In this document: piece after piece, positions 24,044-32,121 of the stretch
Layout: each line of letters starts with the position of its first letter
Position numbering within the stretch: the first letter of the stretch is position 1
Origin: Sulfolobales archaeon
GTDB lineage: Archaea; Thermoproteota; Thermoprotei_A; Sulfolobales; NBVN01
Length of the DNA: 64,000 nt
Direction: 5' to 3'
NCBI GenBank assembly: GCA_026419835.1
Contig: JAOAKQ010000002.1
Location: 62,001 to 126,000, forward strand
Notes under the pieces: generated by a model
What the model saw: the letters and a program-made list of their open reading frames with translations, nothing else
The model's database searches: none
Told to the model about the DNA's origin: nothing
Position numbers and translations under genes: made by a program

Positions 24044-25460
24044 CTTTCAATTCTATCGTTCAGATTCACAACTCTACTGTGCTGTATTCTAGTGCAGAAC
24101 TCTCTGTCTCTGAACTTTCAATTCTATCGTTCAGATTCTTGAGAGTAAGGCCAATCCGCGGGCTTGGAAACAGCATCTATACTTTCAATTCTATCGTTCA
24201 GATTCGCAAGAACTTGAAGCTATTATCACTGAAACGTGCAAAAACAATCCTTTCAATTCTATCGTTCAGATTCCGAAACACACGGTAAGCCATCATTTAG
24301 ACTATGGTTGTCGTCTCTTTCAATTCTATCGTTCAGATTCAAAGACGAAGAAGATATTAAAAGATTCGTGAAGAGTTGCATTGAACTTTCAATTCTATCG
24401 TTCAGATTCATACATAAGTAATACACAACAGGTCCACCATAAAAACGAACTCTCTACTTTCAATTCTATCGTTCAGATTCTTGAGAGAACTAAAAAGAAT
24501 CGTAAAAAAGTGCATTGAAGACCTTTCAATTCTATCGTTCAGATTCAAAGAAAAGTGAGGTGAAACAGAAACGATAGAAAAAGAGGAGACGACTTTCAAT
24601 TCTATCGTTCAGATTCAGGGTCAAAAACAATAGAGCATGGTGCTATCGAGCTGTCAGAAATCTTTCAATTCTATCGTTCAGATTCCTGAAGAAGAGTTCA
24701 AAAAAATATACGAGAAAATTATGAAAATTACTTTCAATTCTATCGTTCAGATTCATGAACTTCTTCTCGCTCATAACATAGCCATCAAGCCAGCTTCTTT
24801 CAATTCTATCGTTCAGATTCTTTATGCTAGCCACTTCTCGATGCAATTCCTTACTATTTTTTTCTTTCAATTCTATCGTTCAGATTCACAGAAAAAATAA
24901 CAGAGGAAGAACGAGAAGAAAGGGAAGAACTTTCAATTCTATCGTTCAGATTCAAAGACAAAAGAAATGATAATTATTCTCAACGAAACGCATATAATTA
25001 CTTTCAATTCTATCGTTCAGATTCACTATAACGTTCCAGCTGATAGTGGAGATAATCTACTAGCGACTTTCAATTCTATCGTTCAGATTCACGTACACAC
25101 AGGAAAAAAGTGCTGAGAAGATACTTCACGAGGCTTTCAATTCTATCGTTCAGATTCATATCTCCCACCTCGATGGTTCCGCGGCGGCGTTACATATAAA
25201 CTTTCAATTCTATCGTTCAGATTCATAAACTTCTTCTCGCTCATGACGTAGCCGTCTAATAAGCTTCTTTCAATTCTATCGTTCAGATTCAAGTGTTCTG
25301 CTTCAGTGAGTTTGAGAGCCCGCAGGGATCTCTCTTTCAATTCTATCGTTCAGATTCTGAAAAGATAATCGATGAGACGTGCAGAAATAACCGAGAAATG
25401 ACTTTCAATTCTATCGTTCAGATTCCGTGTTCCGCTTTTCCATCTCTATCGTTCAGATTC
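24044..25460 (-). CRISPR. CRISPR array, 24-bp repeats, about 22 repeats
   Basis: Twenty-one identical 24-bp repeats (plus-strand core TTCTATCGTTCAGATTC) start at 24044, 24115, 24182, 24250, 24317, 24386, 24457, 24523, 24593, 24662, 24731, 24797, 24864, 24930, 25001, 25067, 25134, 25201, 25267, 25334 and 25402. Spacers are 42-47 bp. A 22nd, degenerate unit (25437-25460) follows after only 11 bp and keeps just the inner 16 bases. The minus-strand repeat ends ATTGAAAG, the usual 8-nt crRNA 5' handle in crenarchaeal type I-A systems, so transcription is leftward from a leader on the right. Several spacers are homologous in translation (see findings). Confidence 0.98.
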
Positions 25461-25510
25461 TTCTATATCGTTATTGTCTGAGGGTTTTTAAGCTTTACCT
25501 TGGGAGCGCT
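25461..25510 (-). promoter_or_regulatory. CRISPR leader, proximal part with promoter
   Basis: Immediately right of the terminal degenerate repeat lies TTATTGTCTGAGGG, then AAGCTTTACCTTGGGAG. The same segment recurs next to the solo repeat at 33641 and, diverged, at about 0.8 and 12.5 kb, which marks it as leader. On the minus strand it contains AGCTTAAAAACC, a TATA-like element about 25 nt ahead of the first repeat, so the pre-crRNA should begin at or just before that repeat. Assignment is by position and recurrence. Confidence 0.75.
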
Positions 25511-25918
25511 TCCCGGTATTTAAGTCCTGCTTTTAAATGGGTTCAGCTAGCCCGCCCCGGTAGCTCTCTGCGTAGAAATCCCATGGTGATCATGGGAATC
25601 GCTCCCGGGGGGCCGCAACCGCCATCGGGTAGCCGGCCGGGGTCCAAGTCAGCAAAGCTTATTAGCCGGGAACCCTCATCCCACGAACACCATGGGAATC
25701 AGTAGGGAGGTTTCCGATGGGTAAGTGGTTGGGGTTTATATGCTTTTCGGTCGCGCGCTCCCACGCGTGCTCCCACGGTGCGCTTGGGGTATTCCCATTT
25801 TATACTTGGGATTTTTCCCTGAGTTCCCCGCTCCGTGCTTCCCCGCTCTTCCCTCCGCCCGCCTGGGAGTTCTCAGCACTCCAATTTCTGAATAGTTATC
25901 TAATTACTTGCTCCCGGT
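25511..25918 (+). promoter_or_regulatory. Intergenic region between CRISPR leader and cas operon, repeated GGGAATC-type motifs
   Basis: About 400 bp without a convincing gene; the track ORFs here lack any recognisable protein. It holds CCCATGGTGATCATGGG, an inverted repeat with 5-nt spacer (about 25580-25596), two copies of CATGGGAATC, two direct GTTTATATG/TTTTATAC TATA-like elements (about 25736 and 25797) reading toward the cas genes, and runs of TCCC/GGGA. These are candidates for the cas promoter and operators, possibly for Csa3. The assignment is positional and unproven. Confidence 0.45.
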
Positions 25919-26809
25919 GTGCCGGGGCGCCACGTGGTCGTGAGGACTGAAGCGCTACTCAGGTGGCTGAGGATTCTGAGGTCTCTCGCTGAGGGGTACC
26001 CAGTCGAGTCCGAGCTGAGGGGGTGGTCCTGGCAGTTCCCGCCGGTTAGACCCAGGTCCTACCTGGGGCTATCGGTTCAGGACGCTGTATCCTACTGCCC
26101 GACGAAGCGCGACGTCTGGCTGAGGAGGGTTGCCGGTGTTAGGGTCCAGCCGACTCAGTACATGAGGACCGGCTCGGCGGTCCACGACGTGGTGTTCTCC
26201 GTAGCCTCCCTAGTTAGGAGGCACTTCAACGCCAACCAGGACTTCGAGAGGCTCTCGAGAGCTGTGGGTAGGGTCGTGGAGTTGAAGAGCCGCGAGTGCC
26301 CCTCGGAGGAGTGCGTTAAGATCGTCAGGAGCGTTGGGTGGTTGACGTACCACACTGCCGCCTCCGAGTGGCTGTGGTCTGGCGCCGGGTCCCTGCCGAT
26401 ACCGGCTACGGCGAGCCTCTGCGAGGTGAGGGTCGATGGGTCCCCGGTGGGGCTGAGCGGTAGCTTGAGGGTGGACTCATTGCCGGTTCCGAACGTAGTC
26501 GTCGACATCAAGACTGGGAGGAAGGTCGAGGCACACGAAGTATCGCTAACGGCGTACGCACTGGCGCTGGAGTCGGCACTTGAAACGCCCGTGGACTTCG
26601 GGCTGCTGGTGTACGTGTGGTGGAGCGGGGGACTTCAGGTAGACCTAAGGGGGGTCTACATAGGCCCGGACCTGAGGAGAATGTTTCTGGATTCGAGAGA
26701 TGAAGCTATAGACATAATACTCTCGAGAAGGGAACCCCCGAATGCCGTTGAGTGCCCGCAGGCGTGTCCCTACGTGGAGGTGTGCGGGCGTGAGAACGCT
26801 CGTAGTTAG
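25919..26809 (+). CDS. csa1: Csa1 (Cas4-like nuclease, type I-A adaptation)
   Basis: The 296-aa protein contains ELRGWSWQFPPVRPRSYLGLSVQD-type sequence and YCPTKRDVWLRRVAGV, which I recognise from the Csa1 family, then the PD-(D/E)XK part (CEVRVDGSPVGLSG, VVDIKTGRK) and a C-terminal cysteine cluster (CPQACPYVEVCGR) for an Fe-S cluster. Cas4-type nucleases trim prespacers before integration by Cas1-Cas2. It is the first gene of the cas operon; the start GTG 25919 is uncertain and a GTG 21 nt further is also possible. It overlaps cas1. Confidence 0.85.
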   Translation: MPGRHVVVRTEALLRWLRILRSLAEGYPVESELRGWSWQFPPVRPRSYLGLSVQDAVSYCPTKRDVWLRRVAGVRVQPTQYMRTGSAVHDVVFSVASLVRRHFNANQDFERLSRAVGRVVELKSRECPSEECVKIVRSVGWLTYHTAASEWLWSGAGSLPIPATASLCEVRVDGSPVGLSGSLRVDSLPVPNVVVDIKTGRKVEAHEVSLTAYALALESALETPVDFGLLVYVWWSGGLQVDLRGVYIGPDLRRMFLDSRDEAIDIILSRREPPNAVECPQACPYVEVCGRENARS

Positions 26810-27776
26810 CGGCTATGGGGTGAAGATGTCCGTCGAGAAGGGCTCCGTGGTGCTCAAGACTAGGGAGGGGGCGAGCTGCGTACCTCTGAGTGAGGTGGAC
26901 TGCGTTCTAGTGACCACCTCGGGGGTATCGGTAACGTCTAAGGCAATAAGATACTTCACCAAGCTCGGGGTGATGCTGGTGTTCCTCGACTCGAGGGGGA
27001 TGCCTGCGGCAGTGCTCCACCACCCGTTCACGACTAGAACTGTGAGCACTAGGAGAGCGCAGTACGAAGCTCTCTACAACGGTAAAGCCGAGGAGGTCGT
27101 GAAGATCGTCGCCGCCTCTAAGCTGGGGAACCAGGCGGGGTTCGTGAGGAGGATCAGGAGGGAGCTGGGGATCGGCGAGCTAGCCGAGGTGGAGCGCAAA
27201 ATACTTGAGCTAGCCGACAGCATATCTAAGGTCAAGGGCAAGACCTTGAGCGAGCTGAGGTCTGAGGTTGTAAGTGTAGAAGCCACATCAGCAAGGCACT
27301 ACTGGTCGGCGATAGCCTCAATACTGCCGAGAGACCTAGGGTTCGAGGGCAGAGACCAGGACGGCTGCGACGCAGTTAACTGCGCTCTGAACTACGGCTA
27401 CGGAATGCTGTACTCGGTCGTCTGGAAGTACTTGTCGATACACGGTCTAGACCCCTACGCGGGGTTCCTCCACGTGGATAGGTCCGGGAAACCCGTCCTC
27501 ACGTTCGACGTCGTGGAGGTGTTTAGAGTGCCGGCGGTGGACCTTCCGGTTGTTAGAGCGCTAAGGCAGGGTGTGAAGCTCGAGGTAAGAAACTGCCTTC
27601 TGGGTCGCGAGTCTAGAGCTAAGGTATCGTCGGTAGTGCTTAGAGCTATGAGGGAGAAGTACTCCGCGTACGGGGAGGTAAAGGATCTGGAGGAGTGGGT
27701 GAGCAGCTTCTCGTCGGCGTTGGCCTCCTACCTGAGGGGCGAGTCCCAGGTGAGGCCCCTGGTCTTCAGGTGGTAA
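26790..27776 (+). CDS. cas1: CRISPR integrase Cas1
   Basis: The ORF track starts at 26742 within csa1; GTG 26790 gives 328 aa beginning VRTLVVSGYGVKMSVEKG, a normal Cas1 N-terminus. Catalytic-region motifs are visible: CALNYGYGMLYSVVWKYLSIHGLDPYAGFLH (with conserved His), FDVVEVFRVPAVDLPVV containing the metal-binding Asp/Glu. Cas1 forms the integrase core with Cas2. It overlaps csa1 by 20 nt and lies 2 nt before cas2. Confidence 0.93.
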   Translation: MRTLVVSGYGVKMSVEKGSVVLKTREGASCVPLSEVDCVLVTTSGVSVTSKAIRYFTKLGVMLVFLDSRGMPAAVLHHPFTTRTVSTRRAQYEALYNGKAEEVVKIVAASKLGNQAGFVRRIRRELGIGELAEVERKILELADSISKVKGKTLSELRSEVVSVEATSARHYWSAIASILPRDLGFEGRDQDGCDAVNCALNYGYGMLYSVVWKYLSIHGLDPYAGFLHVDRSGKPVLTFDVVEVFRVPAVDLPVVRALRQGVKLEVRNCLLGRESRAKVSSVVLRAMREKYSAYGEVKDLEEWVSSFSSALASYLRGESQVRPLVFRW

Positions 27777-27778
27777 CC

Positions 27779-28075
27779 GTGAGGACTCTAGTAGTGTACG
27801 ATATAGGAGACAACCTCACTAGGGAGGAGTTCGCCAGGAAGCTGAAGCAGCTTGGGTTGGAGAGGATACAGAGGTCGTGTTTTCTAGGCAGGGGCGGCAT
27901 CGAGCTGGCTAAGACCGTGGTTAGGATTGCCGAGAGGACCGTGAATGCGAGGAGAGACGTGGTTCACGTGTTTCTTCTCGACGAGTACAGCTTTAGGAGC
28001 ATGAGGTGCGTAGGCAGGCCCCTTAATTGGGGGAGGACCGAGGGGGTCGAATTTGTTGGTGGCTACGGTACGTAA
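27779..28075 (+). CDS. cas2: CRISPR-associated Cas2
   Basis: Taking GTG 27779 (not the track start 27695 inside cas1) gives 98 aa: VRTLVVYDIGDNLTREEFARKL, with the Asp of the first strand in YDIGD as in Cas2 ferredoxin-fold proteins. RIQRSCFLGRGG fits the dimer face (usually QxSVF). It bridges two Cas1 dimers. It begins 2 nt after cas1 and overlaps cas4 by 23 nt. Confidence 0.88.
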   Translation: MRTLVVYDIGDNLTREEFARKLKQLGLERIQRSCFLGRGGIELAKTVVRIAERTVNARRDVVHVFLLDEYSFRSMRCVGRPLNWGRTEGVEFVGGYGT

Positions 28076-28607
28076 CTACGTAACCTCCGCGGACGTGAAG
28101 GAGTACGTGTACTGCCCGGCGATAGTCTGGATCAGGCACGTACTGAACGTAGAAGAACCGCAGGACTTCAACATGGCTTTCGGAAGGTCTAAGTCGTACC
28201 GCCTAGACGTTCTAGAGAGAGTGGGCGTTCGAAAGCCCTGGTCGTTCGAGGTCTTCCTCAGGAATCCGTCTAAAGGTATTGCCGGAGTAGTGGATGTCGT
28301 CGGGGGTAGCGGGAGGTTCGAGGTGGTGGAGCTCAAGGCCTTCCGGAGGCGGAGCTTTAGTCACTTCAAGTCTCAGCTGATGTTCCACGCGTACCTAGTG
28401 TCTACTACTATGGGACCGGTTACGAGGGCCTACCTAGTCCTAGATGATAGAGTAAGGGCCTACGTAGTTAACGAGACCGCCACGAGGGATGTCGAGCGGA
28501 TTATCGAGGGGGTCAGGAGGGTTAGGGAATCCGAGAGACCCCCGCGGGCATCTAGAAGTTGGAAGTGTCGTCTGTGCTGGTACAGGAGGTACTGCCCTAG
28601 CGCCTAG
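28053..28607 (+). CDS. cas4: Cas4 RecB-like nuclease
   Basis: The 184-aa protein has VTSADVKEYVYCPAIVWIRHV (first Fe-S cysteine), FEVVELKAFRRR (the D/E-x-K part of the nuclease), QLMFHAYLV (QhxxY motif) and C-terminal WKCRLCWYRRYC (three Cys). These are the signature elements of Cas4. Together with Csa1 it gives the two-Cas4 adaptation set seen in Sulfolobales/Desulfurococcales type I-A loci. Its beginning overlaps cas2. Confidence 0.9.
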   Translation: MLVATVRNYVTSADVKEYVYCPAIVWIRHVLNVEEPQDFNMAFGRSKSYRLDVLERVGVRKPWSFEVFLRNPSKGIAGVVDVVGGSGRFEVVELKAFRRRSFSHFKSQLMFHAYLVSTTMGPVTRAYLVLDDRVRAYVVNETATRDVERIIEGVRRVRESERPPRASRSWKCRLCWYRRYCPSA

Positions 28608-28649
28608 AGCGTGTTTATATGTATCGCCTAAGAAGTATTACGGAGAATC

Positions 28650-29285
28650 ATGGGGAGGGTCTTCATAGTATCGCTCGGTTTTCACGAGGATGTGGTTATG
28701 AGGATGTTCGTAAGTAGGTCCATCACCGAGAAAGATAGGGTCTACTTGATAACCGGTAGCAAAGCTCAGCAGGTTGCTTCCGCGTACGATTCGCTAGTAG
28801 CTCTCTGTAGAAAAATGAAGCTCCCAGACCCGGAGCTAGTGGAAATACCCATGGACTTGTTCGGCGGCGTTAGTAGAATCGTAGAGATCCTGAAGAGAGC
28901 CGACGAAGAGATAGTGGTAGACCTGTCGGGCGGCATGAGGTACCTCCTCGTGTTCGCTCTGGTGGCGCTATTCCTATCGGGTCGATCGGCGACGATATAC
29001 GTACGGCCGGAAAGTGGTGAGGACATTGAGATAAAGGTTCCCAGGCAGGTTCTGGAGATAGCTAGAAACCCCCCGAGGGGTATTCACGTTGAAATCCTGA
29101 GAGCGGTTCGCGATAGCGAAGGCATCTCCGCGAAGGACTTGTCTAGAGTTTTAGGCAAGTCCGCTAAGACTATTGCTAACTGCCTCACGGAACTCGGTAG
29201 ACTCGGGCTAATCTCTAGAAGAGGGAGAGGGGGAGGCGTGTACTTAACCGAACTCGGTAGGCTAGTACTAGCACTTGCTGGGTAG
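28650..29285 (+). CDS. csa3: Csa3, CARF-HTH CRISPR regulator
   Basis: The 211-aa protein has an N-terminal CARF-like Rossmann domain (VFIVSLGFHEDVVMRMF, then VVDLSGGMRYLLVFALVAL) and a C-terminal winged helix (GISAKDLSRVLGKSAKTIANCL, then GLISRRGRGGGVYLTELGR). Csa3 proteins bind cyclic oligonucleotides or related ligands and control cas and CRISPR promoters. It begins 42 nt after cas4 and precedes cas6. Confidence 0.9.
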   Translation: MGRVFIVSLGFHEDVVMRMFVSRSITEKDRVYLITGSKAQQVASAYDSLVALCRKMKLPDPELVEIPMDLFGGVSRIVEILKRADEEIVVDLSGGMRYLLVFALVALFLSGRSATIYVRPESGEDIEIKVPRQVLEIARNPPRGIHVEILRAVRDSEGISAKDLSRVLGKSAKTIANCLTELGRLGLISRRGRGGGVYLTELGRLVLALAG

Positions 29286-29290
29286 TTGGC

Positions 29291-30196
29291 GTGCTGGTTC
29301 AGGTCGCTAGACTGGCGGTCGTCCCCCTAGCGGACTGCGTGGCGCCACCTGTCACCTCCAAGATACTCAAGTACTGCTACGGAGGGAACATACCCAGGAG
29401 AATTGTTGGCAGTCTCATCAACGTATCTATCTCAATGCTCTTCAGGAGCGGTAGGGCTCTGTACTCTATCGATGGAGCTCCGGAGCCTCTAGTACTGAAA
29501 GCCGGTGAGAGGTACTCGGCCAGGCTTTCCATCGTAGACAGCACGGCGGACTTCGTGGATAGGGTCAACAAGCTCGGCCTCGACTCCTTCAACTGCGAGT
29601 CGCCGTACGGGAGCTACCACATCTCGATATCCGAGATCGAGGTCGTACCGCTGGAGAAGCTGGGCATGGACCTCCCCAGGGTGTTTAAGGTAGTGTTCCA
29701 CACACCAACCATCCTGAACTCCAAGCTGATGTCGCCACCCCCACTAGCTAGTAAGGTCGCAGCGGCTCACAAGCTCATGCCCCAGCCATCCTTCATCTTC
29801 TCCCACCTCCTCAGGTTCTGGAATGCCTACGCACCGCCGGAGCGCAAGCTGGGGAAGCCCAGCGAGTGGGCACCGTACTTGCTCGGAAGAATGGCCGACG
29901 TATCCCTGGTGGAACTGGACTACAGAGTTAGAGCTGTGACCGCGGTGGTGGGTAAGGACGATAGGGGGAGGCTCAGGAAGTCTCGGGGGTTCGTAGGCTG
30001 GGTAGTGTACGAATCGAAAGCCAATAGAAAGCTCCACGACATAGTATCGAAACTACTAGCACTAGCATCACTCGTAGGTGTAGGAAGGTCTAGAGGACTA
30101 GGATTTGGGCACGTATCCGTAGAAGTTCCGGCTACTCCCGAGATAGAGCCTAAAGAAACCCCAAATAGTAGGAACGCAGAAGGTTGGCGTACGTAG
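29291..30196 (+). CDS. cas6: CRISPR pre-crRNA endoribonuclease Cas6
   Basis: The 301-aa protein has two RAMP-like halves and ends with the Gly-rich loop VGVGRSRGLGFGHVSV, the Cas6 signature. FHTPTILNSKLMSPPP is a typical mid-protein segment. It should cleave the repeat RNA before the 8-nt ATTGAAAG handle. It is separated from csa3 by 5 nt. No Cascade genes follow; a tRNA is next. Confidence 0.88.
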   Translation: MLVQVARLAVVPLADCVAPPVTSKILKYCYGGNIPRRIVGSLINVSISMLFRSGRALYSIDGAPEPLVLKAGERYSARLSIVDSTADFVDRVNKLGLDSFNCESPYGSYHISISEIEVVPLEKLGMDLPRVFKVVFHTPTILNSKLMSPPPLASKVAAAHKLMPQPSFIFSHLLRFWNAYAPPERKLGKPSEWAPYLLGRMADVSLVELDYRVRAVTAVVGKDDRGRLRKSRGFVGWVVYESKANRKLHDIVSKLLALASLVGVGRSRGLGFGHVSVEVPATPEIEPKETPNSRNAEGWRT

Positions 30197-30207
30197 CGAA
30201 AGCTTAG

Positions 30208-30292
30208 CGCCGGGGGCGGGATTCGAACCCGCGTGGGCCGCTAGCCCACCGGCTCTCCAGGCCGGCCCCTTAGACCGCTCGGGCACCCCGGC
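30208..30292 (-). tRNA. tRNA-Ser (GGA)
   Basis: Minus-strand sequence folds as an 85-nt class II tRNA: acceptor GCCGGGG/CCCCGGC with G discriminator, anticodon stem CCGGC/GCCGG, loop CTGGAGA (anticodon GGA), a long variable arm and GGTTCGAATCC T-arm. CCA is not encoded. It lies downstream of rps10 in the same direction, an arrangement common in crenarchaea (EF-1A, S10, tRNA-Ser). Confidence 0.96.
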
Positions 30293-30340
30293 TCCAAGCT
30301 TTCGCTGTTTTGAAGTATATAAAAACTTGTGGCACTCCGC

Positions 30341-30649
30341 CTACTTCAGGACCTCTATCTCTATGTACACGTCGTCCGGTACTCTTATCCTCATTATCTG
30401 CCTCATGAACTTCTCGTCGGCCTCTACGTCTATGAGTCTCTTGTGGATCCTCATTTCCCACTTCTCGTAAACCTTAGTTCCCTCTCCGTGCGGTGGTACC
30501 AGGACCGGTACGACCATTCTCTTCGTGGGTAGTGGTATGGGGCCGGATATCCTGATTCCGAGCTTTCTAGCGTGGTCGACTATCTGCTCAGCTACTTGGT
30601 TTAGGTGTAGCACGTTCACACTCCACAGCCTGATCCTGACCTTGGCCAT
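30341..30649 (-). CDS. rps10: 30S ribosomal protein S10
   Basis: The 102-aa protein, [20 protein letters not shown] then [24 protein letters not shown], matches archaeal/eukaryal S10 (S20e) across its whole length. It follows EF-1A by 27 nt and precedes tRNA-Ser, the conserved crenarchaeal order. It is part of the small subunit head. Confidence 0.96.
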   Translation of the reverse strand: MAKVRIRLWSVNVLHLNQVAEQIVDHARKLGIRISGPIPLPTKRMVVPVLVPPHGEGTKVYEKWEMRIHKRLIDVEADEKFMRQIMRIRVPDDVYIEIEVLK

Positions 30650-30676
30650 CAGGGGCTACCCGGACGGTGGAGATTG

Positions 30677-31999
30677 CTAGGTCTTCAGCTCTACCTTAGC
30701 CGCCACCACGTCGATGATAGTACCTATACCGACAGTCTTACCCATATCCCTCATAGCGAATCTTCCGAGCTGCGGGAACTCGCTGTACTTCTCAACTACC
30801 ATGGGCTTGATGGGCTTGAACTTAACTAGAGCCGACTCACCGGCCTTAATGAACTGCGGGTTCTTCTCAACTATCTGACCAGTCTTCGGGTCCAGCCTAC
30901 CGATTATCTCGACTATCCTAGCGGCGATGGAGGCTGTATGCGCGTGGATAACTGGTGTGTAGCCTACGTGAATAGCCGATGGGTGCCACATAACGAATAT
31001 TCTAGCGGTGAACTCCTCAACAACCGTCGGCGGTCTATCTGGGTGGCCGACTACGTCGCCCCTCTTGATCTGCTCCTTAGCTACACCCCTAACGTTGAAC
31101 CCTACGTTATCTCCCGGCAGCGCCTCGTCGAGCCTCTCGTGGTGCATTTCAATAGACCTCACATCCCCCACGATGCCCGGGGGCATGAAGACAACCTTAT
31201 CGCCGACCTTTAGCTTACCGGTCTCTACCCTACCGACAGGTACCGTACCGACACCCGAGATGCTGTAGACTTCCTGTATTGGGAGCCTCAGGGGCTTGTC
31301 AACGGGCTTCGGCGGTTCTTTAGATACGTCCAGTGCTTGAACTAGTGTCAGACCCTTGTACCAGGGCATTCGGGTCGACGGACTCAGTATGTTATCTCCG
31401 AGCCAGCCGGACACCGGTACGAAGGGTATCTCATCGACTCTATAGCCGAGGGTCCTCAGGAACTTCTTCATGACGTCGACGATCTGCCTGTACCTAGCTT
31501 CACTCCACGCCGGGTCAGTTATATCCATCTTAGTAATAGCAACAACTAAGTTCTCGATACCCATGGTCCTAGCTAGAATAGCGTGCTCGCGCGTCTGACC
31601 CTCGGGACTCATACCGGCCTCGAACTCACCGGTCTTAGCTGAAACTACTAGTAGAGCTGCGTCGGCCTGGCTAGTCCCCGTGATCATGTTCTTAACGAAG
31701 TCTCTGTGCCCTGGGGCGTCTATGATTGTCCAGTAGTACTTCGGTGTCTCGAACTTCATGAACGAAAGAGCTATGGTTAGACCTCTCTCCCTCTCCTCCT
31801 TCAGCCTATCCAGGAACCAGGCGAACTTCTCTGACTCCTTACCGGCCTTCTTAGCGGCCTCCTCAACCTCCTTAGCTGTCTTCGGGTCTATAGCTCCCAG
31901 TAGTAGGAGCATGTGGCCTACTAGAGTGCTCTTACCGTGGTCTACGTGCCCGATTACCACTAGGTTCATGTGCGGCTTAGCCGGTCTTCTACTCACCAT
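30677..31999 (-). CDS. tuf: Translation elongation factor 1-alpha
   Basis: The 440-aa GTPase contains VIGHVDHGKST (P loop), DAPGHRDFVKNM (switch II, DxxG), TKMD (base recognition) and beta-barrel domains II and III (VGRVETGKLKVGD). It brings aminoacyl-tRNA to the ribosome. It heads the EF-1A, S10, tRNA-Ser cluster. Codon use appears typical of the surrounding genes. Confidence 0.97.
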   Translation of the reverse strand: MVSRRPAKPHMNLVVIGHVDHGKSTLVGHMLLLLGAIDPKTAKEVEEAAKKAGKESEKFAWFLDRLKEERERGLTIALSFMKFETPKYYWTIIDAPGHRDFVKNMITGTSQADAALLVVSAKTGEFEAGMSPEGQTREHAILARTMGIENLVVAITKMDITDPAWSEARYRQIVDVMKKFLRTLGYRVDEIPFVPVSGWLGDNILSPSTRMPWYKGLTLVQALDVSKEPPKPVDKPLRLPIQEVYSISGVGTVPVGRVETGKLKVGDKVVFMPPGIVGDVRSIEMHHERLDEALPGDNVGFNVRGVAKEQIKRGDVVGHPDRPPTVVEEFTARIFVMWHPSAIHVGYTPVIHAHTASIAARIVEIIGRLDPKTGQIVEKNPQFIKAGESALVKFKPIKPMVVEKYSEFPQLGRFAMRDMGKTVGIGTIIDVVAAKVELKT

Positions 32000-32121
32000 C
32001 GCTCACCCCACATCTTAGTCCTCAATCTAATCTCCACAAAGTATATAAAGCTTACTCCGAGCCATTGGGTAGTGTTAGAATTCATTGAGTAAAGCATAGA
32101 GCGGCGTAGGTACGAAAAGGA

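Noticed and set aside
24058-24421. ORFs crossing the CRISPR array (for example 23848-24288, 24236-24421)
   Set aside because: They arise because the 24-bp repeat has no stop in some frames; the recurring NLNDRIE/FNSIVQI peptide is the repeat translated.
25427-25950. ORFs 25427-25705 and 25717-25950 in the leader region
   Set aside because: Low-complexity Pro/Ser-rich translation, overlap with the leader and cas promoter region, and no family resemblance.
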